Shown piece by piece: positions 37,118 to 46,075 of a stretch of DNA of 64,000 nucleotides. Position numbers and translations under genes: made by a program. How positions within the stretch are numbered: the stretch's first letter is position 1; each line of letters opens with the position of its first letter. The notes below the pieces were generated by a model. It was given only the letters and a program-made list of their open reading frames with translations. It was not told where the DNA came from and did not search any database. Source of the stretch: Gaertneriomyces semiglobifer (Eukaryota; Chytridiomycota; Chytridiomycetes; Spizellomycetales; Spizellomycetaceae); assembly GCA_025558075.1 (NCBI GenBank), contig JAHLKF010000038.1:36113-100112 (forward strand), in the 5' to 3' direction.

Positions 37118-40100
37118 ATGAGTACAGTACCATTTCAAGTGGTTGAACCTTCTGCAGCCAGGACACCTACCTATGAGGTGACAGTTCGCCGTGCACGAGA
37201 TGGTCGTCCTATCGAAATTACGATGCATGCTATACGTTTGGGTAACGATCAAGCGATTGATGATGATCGGGTTCGAGCTCTTTTTGGGATATCTTTTCGG
37301 AGTCGAATATTTGCTGAGCTTCAAGCGTACCTACCGAATTGGACACCAACTCAAATCATGACTCGCGTCCATGGATTTTTACAACTGAGAAATGTGGATG
37401 GCCCAGCGGTAACAGTAAATGAAACGGGAGTAGCGTTACATCATGTGACTGATCGACGCTTTGATGATATGTTGGAACGGGCAGTACATTCACAAACCGA
37501 AGTTACCATCTACACCATCGCTTATTCTTACTACATTCAACGCGATACTCGAATGTTGGTGCGGGAACAAAAAGAGGTCTGCGTGGAGTTAAAGGTGTTC
37601 GCCAAGCATCTCTCACCACCCATTATCACAATGATCAACCGGTTGCTTGCGCCGCTGTGGCGATCATGCTCCACCTCATCTATACCGCCCGGATCTATAC
37701 CCTTCGGGAAGAATGATGGTAGTTCGGGGCACGCCTATGGTTCGTGAAGCTGCAGCACTTCAGACAAAACTGGGTTGGTCTCAAGAAGTGACCATTGCCC
37801 AGTTGGAGGATTTTGTCAAACACCCTGACTATTCTGCCTATCGTATCGTGTTGATTATCCCCACGCTCAAGTCCATGGCAATGCACGATTGGTCAGGGGT
37901 AGATTATGATTATGACGCCCTACCCAACCGTATTGTGTATGTTCACTTGGACGAAGTCAAACGTCACTATGTTTCTGTGGATGCGCCTCCCGCCTTTATC
38001 AGTCATATGCGACGAGCTCAGAACTGGAACTGGTGCAGTCGATGTTCCAGCACATTCTACATTCGCTGGACATTCTGTTGCGACGAGATGGAGAGCCCAC
38101 GTTCGTAAGATGGCACGTTTCGTGGAAAACAAAATATGCGATATGTGCGGCATCTCTATTCACCAAAACATCGCCATGTATGTAACGTGATGAAGTGCAA
38201 ATTTTGCTATCTGGACGTTAATTTTACGGAACTACGATCGCACCGATGTACCATATGGAAAGATTTTACCCAACACAAACCTACCTTTCTGTCCCACGGT
38301 GAGCAGGGTGAAAAGGACCAGTACATGGTTTGGGCATACGACATTGAGAGTTGTCTAGTACCTGTGCCGGATACGGAATCTCTCCATTTCATATCGGATG
38401 AGGGTGGGAACTTTGTCTTGGATCAAGAGACGGGTAAAGTCAGAACATACACCGTAACGGAACAAACTCAAGTGCCCAATCTTGTCTGTTACCGGAACCT
38501 TTTCGACCATGTTGGCGACACCTGTGTTGTGGATTCTCTAGAGGAGTTTATTCATTTCATGCTTCAACACAACGACGGTAAAAACATTTGTCTTGCACAC
38601 AATGCTAGCGGATACGACTCACGGTTATTGTTCAACACTTTAATCAAGATGACCGGCTTAGCCACCAGCATCAAACCGATCTTGCGCGGCGGAAAGTTCA
38701 TGCGTCTCCAAGTTGGGAATACGATCTTTCTGGATACCATGCTCCATTTGAAAGGTCGTTTGAAGGATCTGGCAAATGATTTCTTTCCTAATAATGCGGA
38801 TGTTGACAAGGGCATTTCCCTCATCTGTTTAACACACCCGAAAATCAGCATTATGTGGGACCTATTCCGGACAAGAGCTTCTTTGACCTGAGTTTCAGTT
38901 GTCGCGACGCCGCCGAGTTACAGGAATTCAACGACTGGTACGCTACTTGGATGGGGCGCAACGATTGGAACTTTCGCCATGAAATAGTCAAGTACTGTAA
39001 ACAGGACGTGGAGGTCTTGGTTCAGATTGCTCGAAATACCACGATCTTTGTACTGAAAACCTGGCAGCGTTCGATGAAGACCTTGCTATCTCCCCATGGT
39101 TGCACCCAACCTCAGCAGGTTATGTCCACAATCTGTTTTTACGTTACAACAGTAAGATGATGGAGCTCGACCTGGACGATCCTGACAGTGTGGCTCAATC
39201 AGCATACGACAACTGGTGCGCCTTGGAAGCTGAAGAATATTACTTTGACCGTGCTGCGCTCCGCGGTGGCGAACGGACATTCGAAGTTTCACCATCGTGT
39301 TTCTGATGCTGACTGGGAACGTGGAGAGCGCATCTCCTACATTGATGTGGTGTCGATGTATCCTTTGTCCAAGTGGTCAACGATTATCCGGTGGGGCCGC
39401 CTATCATACATATATACGATGATGCTTTCTATCCTGTTACAAACATTTCAATCGACCGTTGGATGGGTGCAATGTCATATTGAAGAGAGGAAACGAACTC
39501 GTAATCGGCGCATCCATGTCATTGAACACGCTGAACAACCCACACCTCAATACCTAGAAACCTTTTTCGGGATCATCTGTTGCGATGTGACACCTCCAAG
39601 AGATTTATACCACCCTGTCCTTGTCCACTTTGATCATACACAAAACAAGTGTTTGGCGACCTTGGAACCTTTGAACAAGGGTGTTTTCACTTCGGTCGAG
39701 TTACAAAAAGCGGTCACCTGTGGATACAAGATCTCTCGAGTCTATCGCCTTCACGAGTACAAGCGCGCACCATCTAAATGGTCGGGTTTGTTGCACGAAT
39801 TTACAAACTCAAACTGTACAACAGTGGGGAGCTTCGGTCTGAAGAAGAAGGTCAGAGACTCAAACAGGAGTACCTAGAAAGGTTCGGAATGGACATCGAC
39901 CCCACCAAGTTCCGAAACATGCCAGCTGTCAAACAGACATTCAAAATTCTTTTCAACAGTGCTTGGGGAAAGCATGCTGAGACTGTAGACCATCAACAGA
40001 GCATCATTGTTCATGAAGAAGATGATGAAGATGTGTCGCGCTTCTTGCAAACAGTAGCTGACGATACGAACCGTGTCAGCTCTTATGATGCTTTGGACGA

Positions 40101-40687
40101 GTACACGTTGTTCCGATACAACACAATCGGGAAAAAAGCCGACCTGATCTCCATAAGGGTTACATACCAGCGGCCATCTTTGTTCCAGCATACGGACGCC
40201 TCCTACTGTTAGAGCAAATGCTCAAGCTCGATACCAACGTTCTTATGCATGACACTGACAGTATCATTTATGTAAAGACACCCGATATGCCAAGGATTTT
40301 GTACCAGCAGGTGATATCTGGGGAGACTGGGAAGTGGACAAGTTTGAAAAGAAACATAAGGGGATTCGTGAGTTTGTCGGTTTGGGACCCAAGACGTATG
40401 GGTTACGTGGTGACGACGGCTACACTACCTTCAAATGTAAAGGTGTCTCTCTCAAAGTGGCTCACAACAAAATCTTCAATTTCAACACCGCCTTGGAGAT
40501 TCTCTTGTCCGACAGAACCGTTGATGTGCCACAATTCACCTTTACGTATCATATGGGTCGTGATATGACGAGTCGGCGTTTTTTCAAAAAGATCACGTTT
40601 GATCAAGACAAGTTGAAGGGTGTGTACGATAAAGAAACGAAACAATTGTGGCCTTTTGGACACAGTATTTTAGAGGATATGTGTTAA
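37118..40687 (+). pseudogene. Protein-primed family B DNA polymerase (pPolB) of element B, multiply frameshifted
   Basis: The gene is colinear over about 3.6 kb but needs at least six frame changes (near 37640, 37700, 38110, 38830, 39070, 39270, 39800 and 40200). Recognisable parts in order: a long N-terminal domain; a Cys/His pair region (KCKFCYLD); ExoI YDIES (38340); ExoII NASGYDS (38600); ExoIII YCKQDVE (39000). Then polymerase motif A VDVVSMYP (39345), motif B KQTFKILFNSAWGK (39930) and motif C HDTDSI (40245), followed by a KKHKG/KTYGL region near the end. This is the protein-primed polymerase of polintons, adintoviruses and virophage relatives. In its present form it cannot be expressed whole, so element B is not autonomous. 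Confidence 0.88.
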
Positions 40688-40691
40688 ATAA

Positions 40692-40998
40692 TATGCCATT
40701 TACATTGACAAGTAACGTGACATCTACTATGGACGTTTCCGGTGACCCTGCCACGACCTGCAAAGCACCGGATTGGCTTACCATTGTGACCGTTGTTTTG
40801 GGTGTCCTTCTTGGAGTATCAGAAGCTTTGGGAATCAAAGCACCGAACCGCACTGCTAGTGTCACAGGTGCTCTTTTCAAGGGAACAAAAGCGACCACCA
40901 CAACACTTGTTGAGGCTGTGAGCCGGCGTGGTTCCACGGCGCCCCCGGTTGACCAACGGGTTCCAGACGATTCTCCACCGCGCGACCGGACACAGTAA
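40692..40998 (+). CDS. Small one-pass membrane protein
   Basis: ATG 40692 gives about 101 residues. It has one clear membrane segment (WLTIVTVVLGVLLGVSEALGI, about residues 29-49) and a Thr/Arg/Pro-rich C-terminus. It starts 4 bp after the polymerase stop. Small membrane proteins are common in polinton-like genomes; the function is unknown. Confidence 0.5.
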
Positions 40999-41009
40999 CG
41001 TGACACGTC

Positions 41010-41657
41010 ATGGGCATCGATAACGTTACCGTGTACGCACCACGCAGACCGATAGAACGTGTGAATGTTGGAAGTTGCGGAACCCGTTACTTTCCCGTTG
41101 CCAACTGGCGAGAACATCGTACCCGTACTACCATTGCAAAAACCATTTATCAAGACTTCCGGAAATCCGATGTCAAGGCGGTGATACAAGCCCCTTACCC
41201 TTTTGGAAGATTTCATACGTTGGCCGCTCAAACCGATTCAGCCATGAAACGTACTCCAGCATCTGTGAGACTCCGACAACCCCCACATGGAACGACACCT
41301 GTCATTGCTGGACGTTCGGAAGGTCCTCCAAACGCATTTTACGGTGGTAACGTTGATCAAATTCGCAAGGTTACCTATCAAGACGATCCTATGGAGGGTA
41401 TCGAGTACCGCACAGGTAAAATAATGAAAGGTGGTGTGCTTAACTTGAAGACCTCCTCTCCTAGTGACAAGTGGATGAAATACCGAACGACCCGTTTGGT
41501 TGGCCCCACAGGGCGTCATCACGGTCCACCATCACAGGGAACCAGTGTGACGGAACGTCGAGCGTCGAGTAGCAGGGCTTCATCTGGTGGAGTGGTGATC
41601 CCTCATGCTGCGGCGGGGTCTGTTGGGTCGCTCCTTGATGAAATGAAAGGATTATGA
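41010..41657 (+). CDS. Element-B protein of unknown function
   Basis: ATG 41010, 11 bp after the previous stop, gives 215 residues. It is rich in Arg, Thr, Pro and Gly, with a beta-like N-terminus (VTVYAPRRPIERVNVG), a YPFGRFHTLAAQTDS region and a Ser/Arg-rich low-complexity stretch before a helical SLLDEMKGL end. It has no membrane segment. The frame is intact, and the position in a same-strand cluster suggests a virion component. Confidence 0.55.
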   Translation: MGIDNVTVYAPRRPIERVNVGSCGTRYFPVANWREHRTRTTIAKTIYQDFRKSDVKAVIQAPYPFGRFHTLAAQTDSAMKRTPASVRLRQPPHGTTPVIAGRSEGPPNAFYGGNVDQIRKVTYQDDPMEGIEYRTGKIMKGGVLNLKTSSPSDKWMKYRTTRLVGPTGRHHGPPSQGTSVTERRASSSRASSGGVVIPHAAAGSVGSLLDEMKGL

Positions 41658-41785
41658 GATAGTGTGCACCTCATACTGTACCTTACACCCTCACACGACC
41701 GTCCGACGCAATAGATACCTCGTTTTCTTTTTTCTTCTTGTGCACACTTGATTATTCATTCTTTTTGTGTAGACGCCGCTCCACC

Positions 41786-42493
41786 ATGCCAAAGTCAGCT
41801 GCACCTACCAAGACTTCCCCATCCTTGTATGTCGCTTCGGCCCAGTCGATGGGCCCACCTACGAAACTGGATGAGACATCATCAGCGTCAGTTGAAACGA
41901 AACCTAAGCGGACTCTTTCAGAGGAACAAAAACAAAAGATGAAGGAAGCTCGCGAGAAACGCCGCCAAGAGAAACTAGCCGAAGAACAAAAACGTCGTGA
42001 GGAAGAACTTTTAAAAGTAAAAGCCGAAGAAGAAGCTGCTAATGCTGCCAAGGCTAGAAAGGAAGCCGCGAACGCGAAACGCCGTGAAGCCCGCAAACGG
42101 AAGCAAGAAACCGTCACCGAAAACGAAAACAGTGACACCAAGTCGGACCCTCGTTCCGAAACCGAAACCGAAGGACGTTCGGACCAAGTGTCGTCTCCCC
42201 CGACAGAGACCGTGAGCAACGGTGTTAGTAAACCAAAACGTGTCCGCAAACCAAAGAGTGAACCTAATTTGGATCCTTCAGAGGACAAGCCCCCAACCTG
42301 GTTCACCAAGTTTGTCACCTCCATTGTGAAGGAGCAAGAAGAGCAAAAAGGTGCCAAGATGACCAAGAAGGAACTGAAAGAGTTGGCAAACCATGAGGTT
42401 GAACAAAGATGGCATGATGGGTACACTCGTGAACGTGTGCGTGGAGCTGTAGATAACCATGTCGCATCCATGTATTCGATGATTTTTGGTTAA
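41786..42493 (+). CDS. Lys/Glu-rich charged protein ending in IFG (element-B counterpart of 13085-13618)
   Basis: The first ATG after the leader is 41786, giving 235 residues. The N-terminal 40 residues are Ser/Thr/Pro-rich. Then SEEQKQKMKEAREKRRQEK begins a long helical Lys/Arg/Glu/Ala block, followed by an acidic Ser/Thr region, a KPKRVRKPKS cluster and a folded C-terminus (TWFTKFVTSIVKEQ, ending SMYSMIFG). Order and ending match the element-A protein at 13085-13618, so both viruses carry this component. A nucleic-acid-associated or scaffold role is inferred. Confidence 0.6.
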   Translation: MPKSAAPTKTSPSLYVASAQSMGPPTKLDETSSASVETKPKRTLSEEQKQKMKEAREKRRQEKLAEEQKRREEELLKVKAEEEAANAAKARKEAANAKRREARKRKQETVTENENSDTKSDPRSETETEGRSDQVSSPPTETVSNGVSKPKRVRKPKSEPNLDPSEDKPPTWFTKFVTSIVKEQEEQKGAKMTKKELKELANHEVEQRWHDGYTRERVRGAVDNHVASMYSMIFG

Positions 42494-42510
42494 CAATATA
42501 TGTACGTCTT

Positions 42511-43713
42511 TTATTCATCTATACGTACATGAAGCAAAACATTTTGACGATGAATGGGAAGCAACCCTGTCAACGTTGATTCAAACACTGAATCCTCATT
42601 GTAGAGTAAAAACAGTTCAGCGTCATCACAGCTGAGTTTGACAAGTTCAGCGAAGCGGCACCATTCGATCCAGTTTTCGCCATACTTGTAAGGTATACGT
42701 TGCTGAAACCCGATGACAATACACGGATGCATTAGGTGCTTGACTGGTTCCATTGTCACATGAGATGAGGTCGCGTCGATGTGGGGTTGATTCGGCCCGT
42801 AGGAACGTTCGTACAATACGGTAGTGCCAATGGAACCCGCTCCCCATCCCAAGGATTTAAAACGCATGGGGCCTGCCGCACCATAACCTGTAGGACGTTC
42901 CCGCACTCGAATCATCATCTGTCGCATGCTTCTGTGTCTCACAAATGCTTGGATACGTAAAGGAACAAAGGGGCGGTGCATCAATGTACGATCATCGCCC
43001 GATTCGTCCAAAATAAACTCATCGTCATCCTCGTCGTCTTCCTCTTCTTGCATCGTTGATGGTGCATCTTCCGACCATGTCGAATCTTGCGAATGAATCG
43101 ATTCCGAGTCAATGCCGCTACCTTCTTCCAGAGTCGATGTAACATGTTGTACAGTGCGTTCTGCAATGTGTAATGAAAGATCCTGATCATAGTAATTGCA
43201 AAGAATGTTACAGGGGGAGTAATCAGCATTATTCCGAAACTGATAAACACAGTACTGCAGTGTCGTATCAAAGATGTCGTCGACGAAATTTCGTTCTTCA
43301 CGAGTAATTTCAAAAGCGGCTCCGGCGACAAGGTGTAAGATGTTGAATGTTCGCAACGTTTGGTGAATCATGGTGAATGTAGAGACTTTATCCACGGTGT
43401 GAAGACCCCTGACGAACCGTCGAAAAAACCATCTTAACAACGGTTGGCTGATGGCTACCAGTCTAGCAGCCTCTGCAATCGCATGTCCTTTCAACATTGT
43501 CAACACAGTGTATTGCAGAACACGTTCCCTCAGCTCTGGTGGTAATCGTTGGGTAAGAACCTTTTGAACTTTAACGTCGTCCAACGTATCTTCACTCCAA
43601 TGGATGCCGGTAAACATTTGCATCTCAAAGCGGCCGTCGTTTGTGACATTTTCAATCTTGAATATCCGTCCATGACGACCGTGTAGTACTTGTACGTTTT
43701 CTTCGACAGTCAT
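42511..43713 (-). CDS. Element-B protein with F-box-like motif
   Basis: The open frame begins at a GTG at 43764; ATG 43713 (MTVEENVQVLHG) is preferred because a CATATAAAAAG box lies about 45 bp upstream. This gives about 400 residues. A stretch RLPPELRERVLQYTVLT fits an F-box core, followed by a helical region and an acidic segment (MQEEEDDEDDDEFILDE). The C-terminus is beta-rich with an LFLLYNEDSVFE segment. It is divergent from 43793, which also starts with an F-box-like motif. The family is unknown. Confidence 0.55.
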   Translation of the reverse strand: MTVEENVQVLHGRHGRIFKIENVTNDGRFEMQMFTGIHWSEDTLDDVKVQKVLTQRLPPELRERVLQYTVLTMLKGHAIAEAARLVAISQPLLRWFFRRFVRGLHTVDKVSTFTMIHQTLRTFNILHLVAGAAFEITREERNFVDDIFDTTLQYCVYQFRNNADYSPCNILCNYYDQDLSLHIAERTVQHVTSTLEEGSGIDSESIHSQDSTWSEDAPSTMQEEEDDEDDDEFILDESGDDRTLMHRPFVPLRIQAFVRHRSMRQMMIRVRERPTGYGAAGPMRFKSLGWGAGSIGTTVLYERSYGPNQPHIDATSSHVTMEPVKHLMHPCIVIGFQQRIPYKYGENWIEWCRFAELVKLSCDDAELFLLYNEDSVFESTLTGLLPIHRQNVLLHVRIDE

Positions 43714-43792
43714 TGTTACATGTTGGTTTTTCCATTTCACAAACTCTACTCTTTTTATATGCACCTCATAATAGCAATCTCCTCAACCTGCC

Positions 43793-44304
43793 ATGCCAGC
43801 GACCTTTGACGATCTTCCTGTGGAGCTTCGAAAACTCATTTTCGGGATCCGCGCCAAAGACCATATGTATGATCGTATTCGGACCTTCGAGAAGCTTTTT
43901 ACTCCACAGCGTTTACGCACTCATTTTCGAACCCGTCTTGCTCAACGCATTGGTCCCATGGGAAGCTTGTTAGGTCCTGTTCTCGATGAACGAACATATG
44001 TCACCAAGTTAGGAGGTCGTGTCTTCGGCGTCGTCGCTATCAAACCTATGTGATTCTCGAAGGTTCTGATAAGCCAAAATTGCTCTACGATGTGGAACTT
44101 ACTTTAAGCCTGGTGTACCTTCCGGACACTTGCAATATCAACCTCAAGTCCATTTGCTATTTTGTGCAATATGTGCGTCCCTCTTTGGTACCATCATCAT
44201 GGACTTTGGTCATGACAATCTTCGTTCCTTCTATGGTGAAATGTTGTCTGCGGAGATGGTCTGGTAGAGCTTTGTCGAAGAATGTTTGTCAACGTACAAC
44301 CTGA
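43793..44304 (+). pseudogene. Broken element-B gene with F-box-like N-terminus
   Basis: ATG 43793 gives FDDLPVELRKLIFGIRAKDHM and continues in frame to 44053. The sequence then continues in other frames to about 44300 (for example LLFCAICASLFGTIIMDFGHD), so at least one indel is present. The N-terminus has the LPxELxxxIF pattern of F-box proteins, as in the neighbouring gene and in the element-A orphan at 3588. It is the last gene-like sequence of element B seen here. Confidence 0.45.
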
Positions 44305-44532
44305 CTATTTAATAAATGACTCTGTCGGGTAAACCCTCTCAAAATATTCCAAAACCTTCTATGAGTTTCCATAAACGACACCAGAGTGTCCGAAACTCTT
44401 TGTGGCTGTGTGGCGTACTATGAGTCACTCTCTTCCGATCCCCTGGGTCGCACGCACAATCCAAACTCTATTTCTTTCACGAAACTTTCATACATTTCCA
44501 TTGTTTCCTTTCTTTTCTATAAAACGCGCTTT

Positions 44533-44582
44533 CCCGAAATCTATGCAATTTATCCGAAATCTATGAAATTTATCCGAAATTT
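44533..44582 (+). repeat. Short 20-bp tandem repeat
   Basis: CCGAAATCTATG(C/A)AATTTAT occurs twice and starts a third time. It lies in the noncoding stretch between the last element-B gene and the host membrane-protein gene (44305-45075). That stretch otherwise shows no gene and may hold element B's right end. Confidence 0.6.
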
Positions 44583-44824
44583 ACTCCGCTGCCGCGCCCA
44601 CTTTTGCGTTATCGATACCGAAAAAGGTGTTACAAACTATCATACCCCCTTCTCTCATGTTCAGTGAAAATGTGCAACTGCATGTCGTACAAAAGGTGCT
44701 GAGGCACTTGAAAAGGAATGTCAGAAGGAGGTGCGTTGGGGGTAGGGGTGTATACAATGCATTACATTGTATTCCCAAATCTCCTGGTGTTACGCGCAAT
44801 CCGGGCGAATAGCATGGAATTCCT

Positions 44825-44881
44825 TGAGTGCCCGATGAAAGAGCATTCAGTGCCCGATTGAAAAAGCGTTGAGTGCCCGAT
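44825..44881 (+). repeat. Three-copy 22/23-bp repeat with AGTGCCCGAT core
   Basis: AGTGCCCGAT recurs at 44827, 44849 and 44872 in noncoding DNA at the presumed virus-host boundary. The core slightly recalls the CCCAGTG repeats of element A. Confidence 0.55.
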
Positions 44882-45075
44882 ACCATCTCTTAGAAAGTGT
44901 ATCACATAGGAGCACACATCGGATCATATACGGGATTCTGAATAGCATTGACAAGCATCTCACACTATGTTCAGATATAAAAGTAGCGACCACAGCAGAG
45001 AGAAGGTAGTGAATTACGGACGAACCTATGTGCGCAACGTAACACTAGGCCTCGGTCAGTGGACGATTCGACAAG

Positions 45076-45939
45076 ATGGCATCAACCAGACAGATTATGA
45101 GGTTGTGTTTAGCCACCACTTCCCTAGGCTCAGTGATCGTCATGCAGGGGTTACGGAAAGAAGGTCGCCGTGGGAGAACTCAGATATTGGCGGATGCGAT
45201 GCTGGCCACTGAATTCGTCCAATCATGGATGTATTTCACGGCGGAGATGATTACTGTCGAAAAGACTGCCCTCGGAATTTTCTATGCCAGTAGCGTCGTG
45301 TATGTGGTGACTGAGAGCATTCAAACATACCTAAGTTTGCTGTACACGAGAGCCATCGTCACATCTGAAAAAAAGTGGTTGCGATCCCTTGCCCTGGCGG
45401 CAGCAGTCTCGGCAATCGTGAGCTCTGCGCTCGTTGTTATTGGTTCTGGATGGCTGAACTACACCCTACGCACTTGGGAAGGACTCGGCTTTACCGCTGG
45501 TGTGGATATCGCTAATTACGCAACAATAACACGCTGGATATCCATGTGCATCATCGACGCACTTCCTTTGATTGTGCTGTTGGATAAGCGTGCCGTGAAA
45601 GTCCCGGGAAGCATCTCTGCAGAACTGGGGGCGCGTGCTATCAAGATCACTGCGGTTCTGACCTCCTTGAGCATTGTGGCGATCATCTATGCTGTGGTGC
45701 CAGGCGGCCCATTTACCAACTTGGGACTAATTGGAACACAAGTGACGGCCACCTTGAGCAGACTTTACGCAGCGATTCTGTACAACACACTCCTGCGCTC
45801 GGTACATATCACTTCTCACGGCAGCACAGACGCGAAAACGGGTGTAAGCGACGATTTACGCAGGGCGAAGGGTTCGTCAGCCGGGCAGCGGCCGTCAATG
45901 CAGGCGACAGTACCTGGTACCGGCACTCGACCGGCATAG
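45076..45939 (+). CDS. Multi-pass membrane protein, probably 7TM (host)
   Basis: ATG 45076 gives 287 residues in a single exon. Hydrophobic segments alternate with short loops: around residues 10-25, 40-60, 65-95, 100-130, 145-175 and 195-250. The C-terminal tail of about 30 residues is Ser/Thr/Arg/Lys-rich and hydrophilic. The layout fits fungal orphan seven-helix proteins. No family signature is recognised. It lies between decayed element B and the polymerase relic, so it may be host sequence trapped between two insertions. Confidence 0.6.
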   Translation: MASTRQIMRLCLATTSLGSVIVMQGLRKEGRRGRTQILADAMLATEFVQSWMYFTAEMITVEKTALGIFYASSVVYVVTESIQTYLSLLYTRAIVTSEKKWLRSLALAAAVSAIVSSALVVIGSGWLNYTLRTWEGLGFTAGVDIANYATITRWISMCIIDALPLIVLLDKRAVKVPGSISAELGARAIKITAVLTSLSIVAIIYAVVPGGPFTNLGLIGTQVTATLSRLYAAILYNTLLRSVHITSHGSTDAKTGVSDDLRRAKGSSAGQRPSMQATVPGTGTRPA

Positions 45940-46075
45940 TATCGAAAACGTGTAACAAACGGATGAGTTGAATGAATAGGTTATAAGAGATTAGTGAAAA
46001 CTACCTAGTCGCCTTCTATACCTTTATATAATGACAGATCCCATTCTATCATCCGCTTGCCTCCACCTTGCCAAT

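Noticed and set aside
37118..40687. Introns as the cause of the frame changes in the element-B polymerase
   Set aside because: At the breaks the protein sequence continues in another frame without removable GT-AG segments, so indels explain them; only the ATPase break at 34708 looks like an intron.
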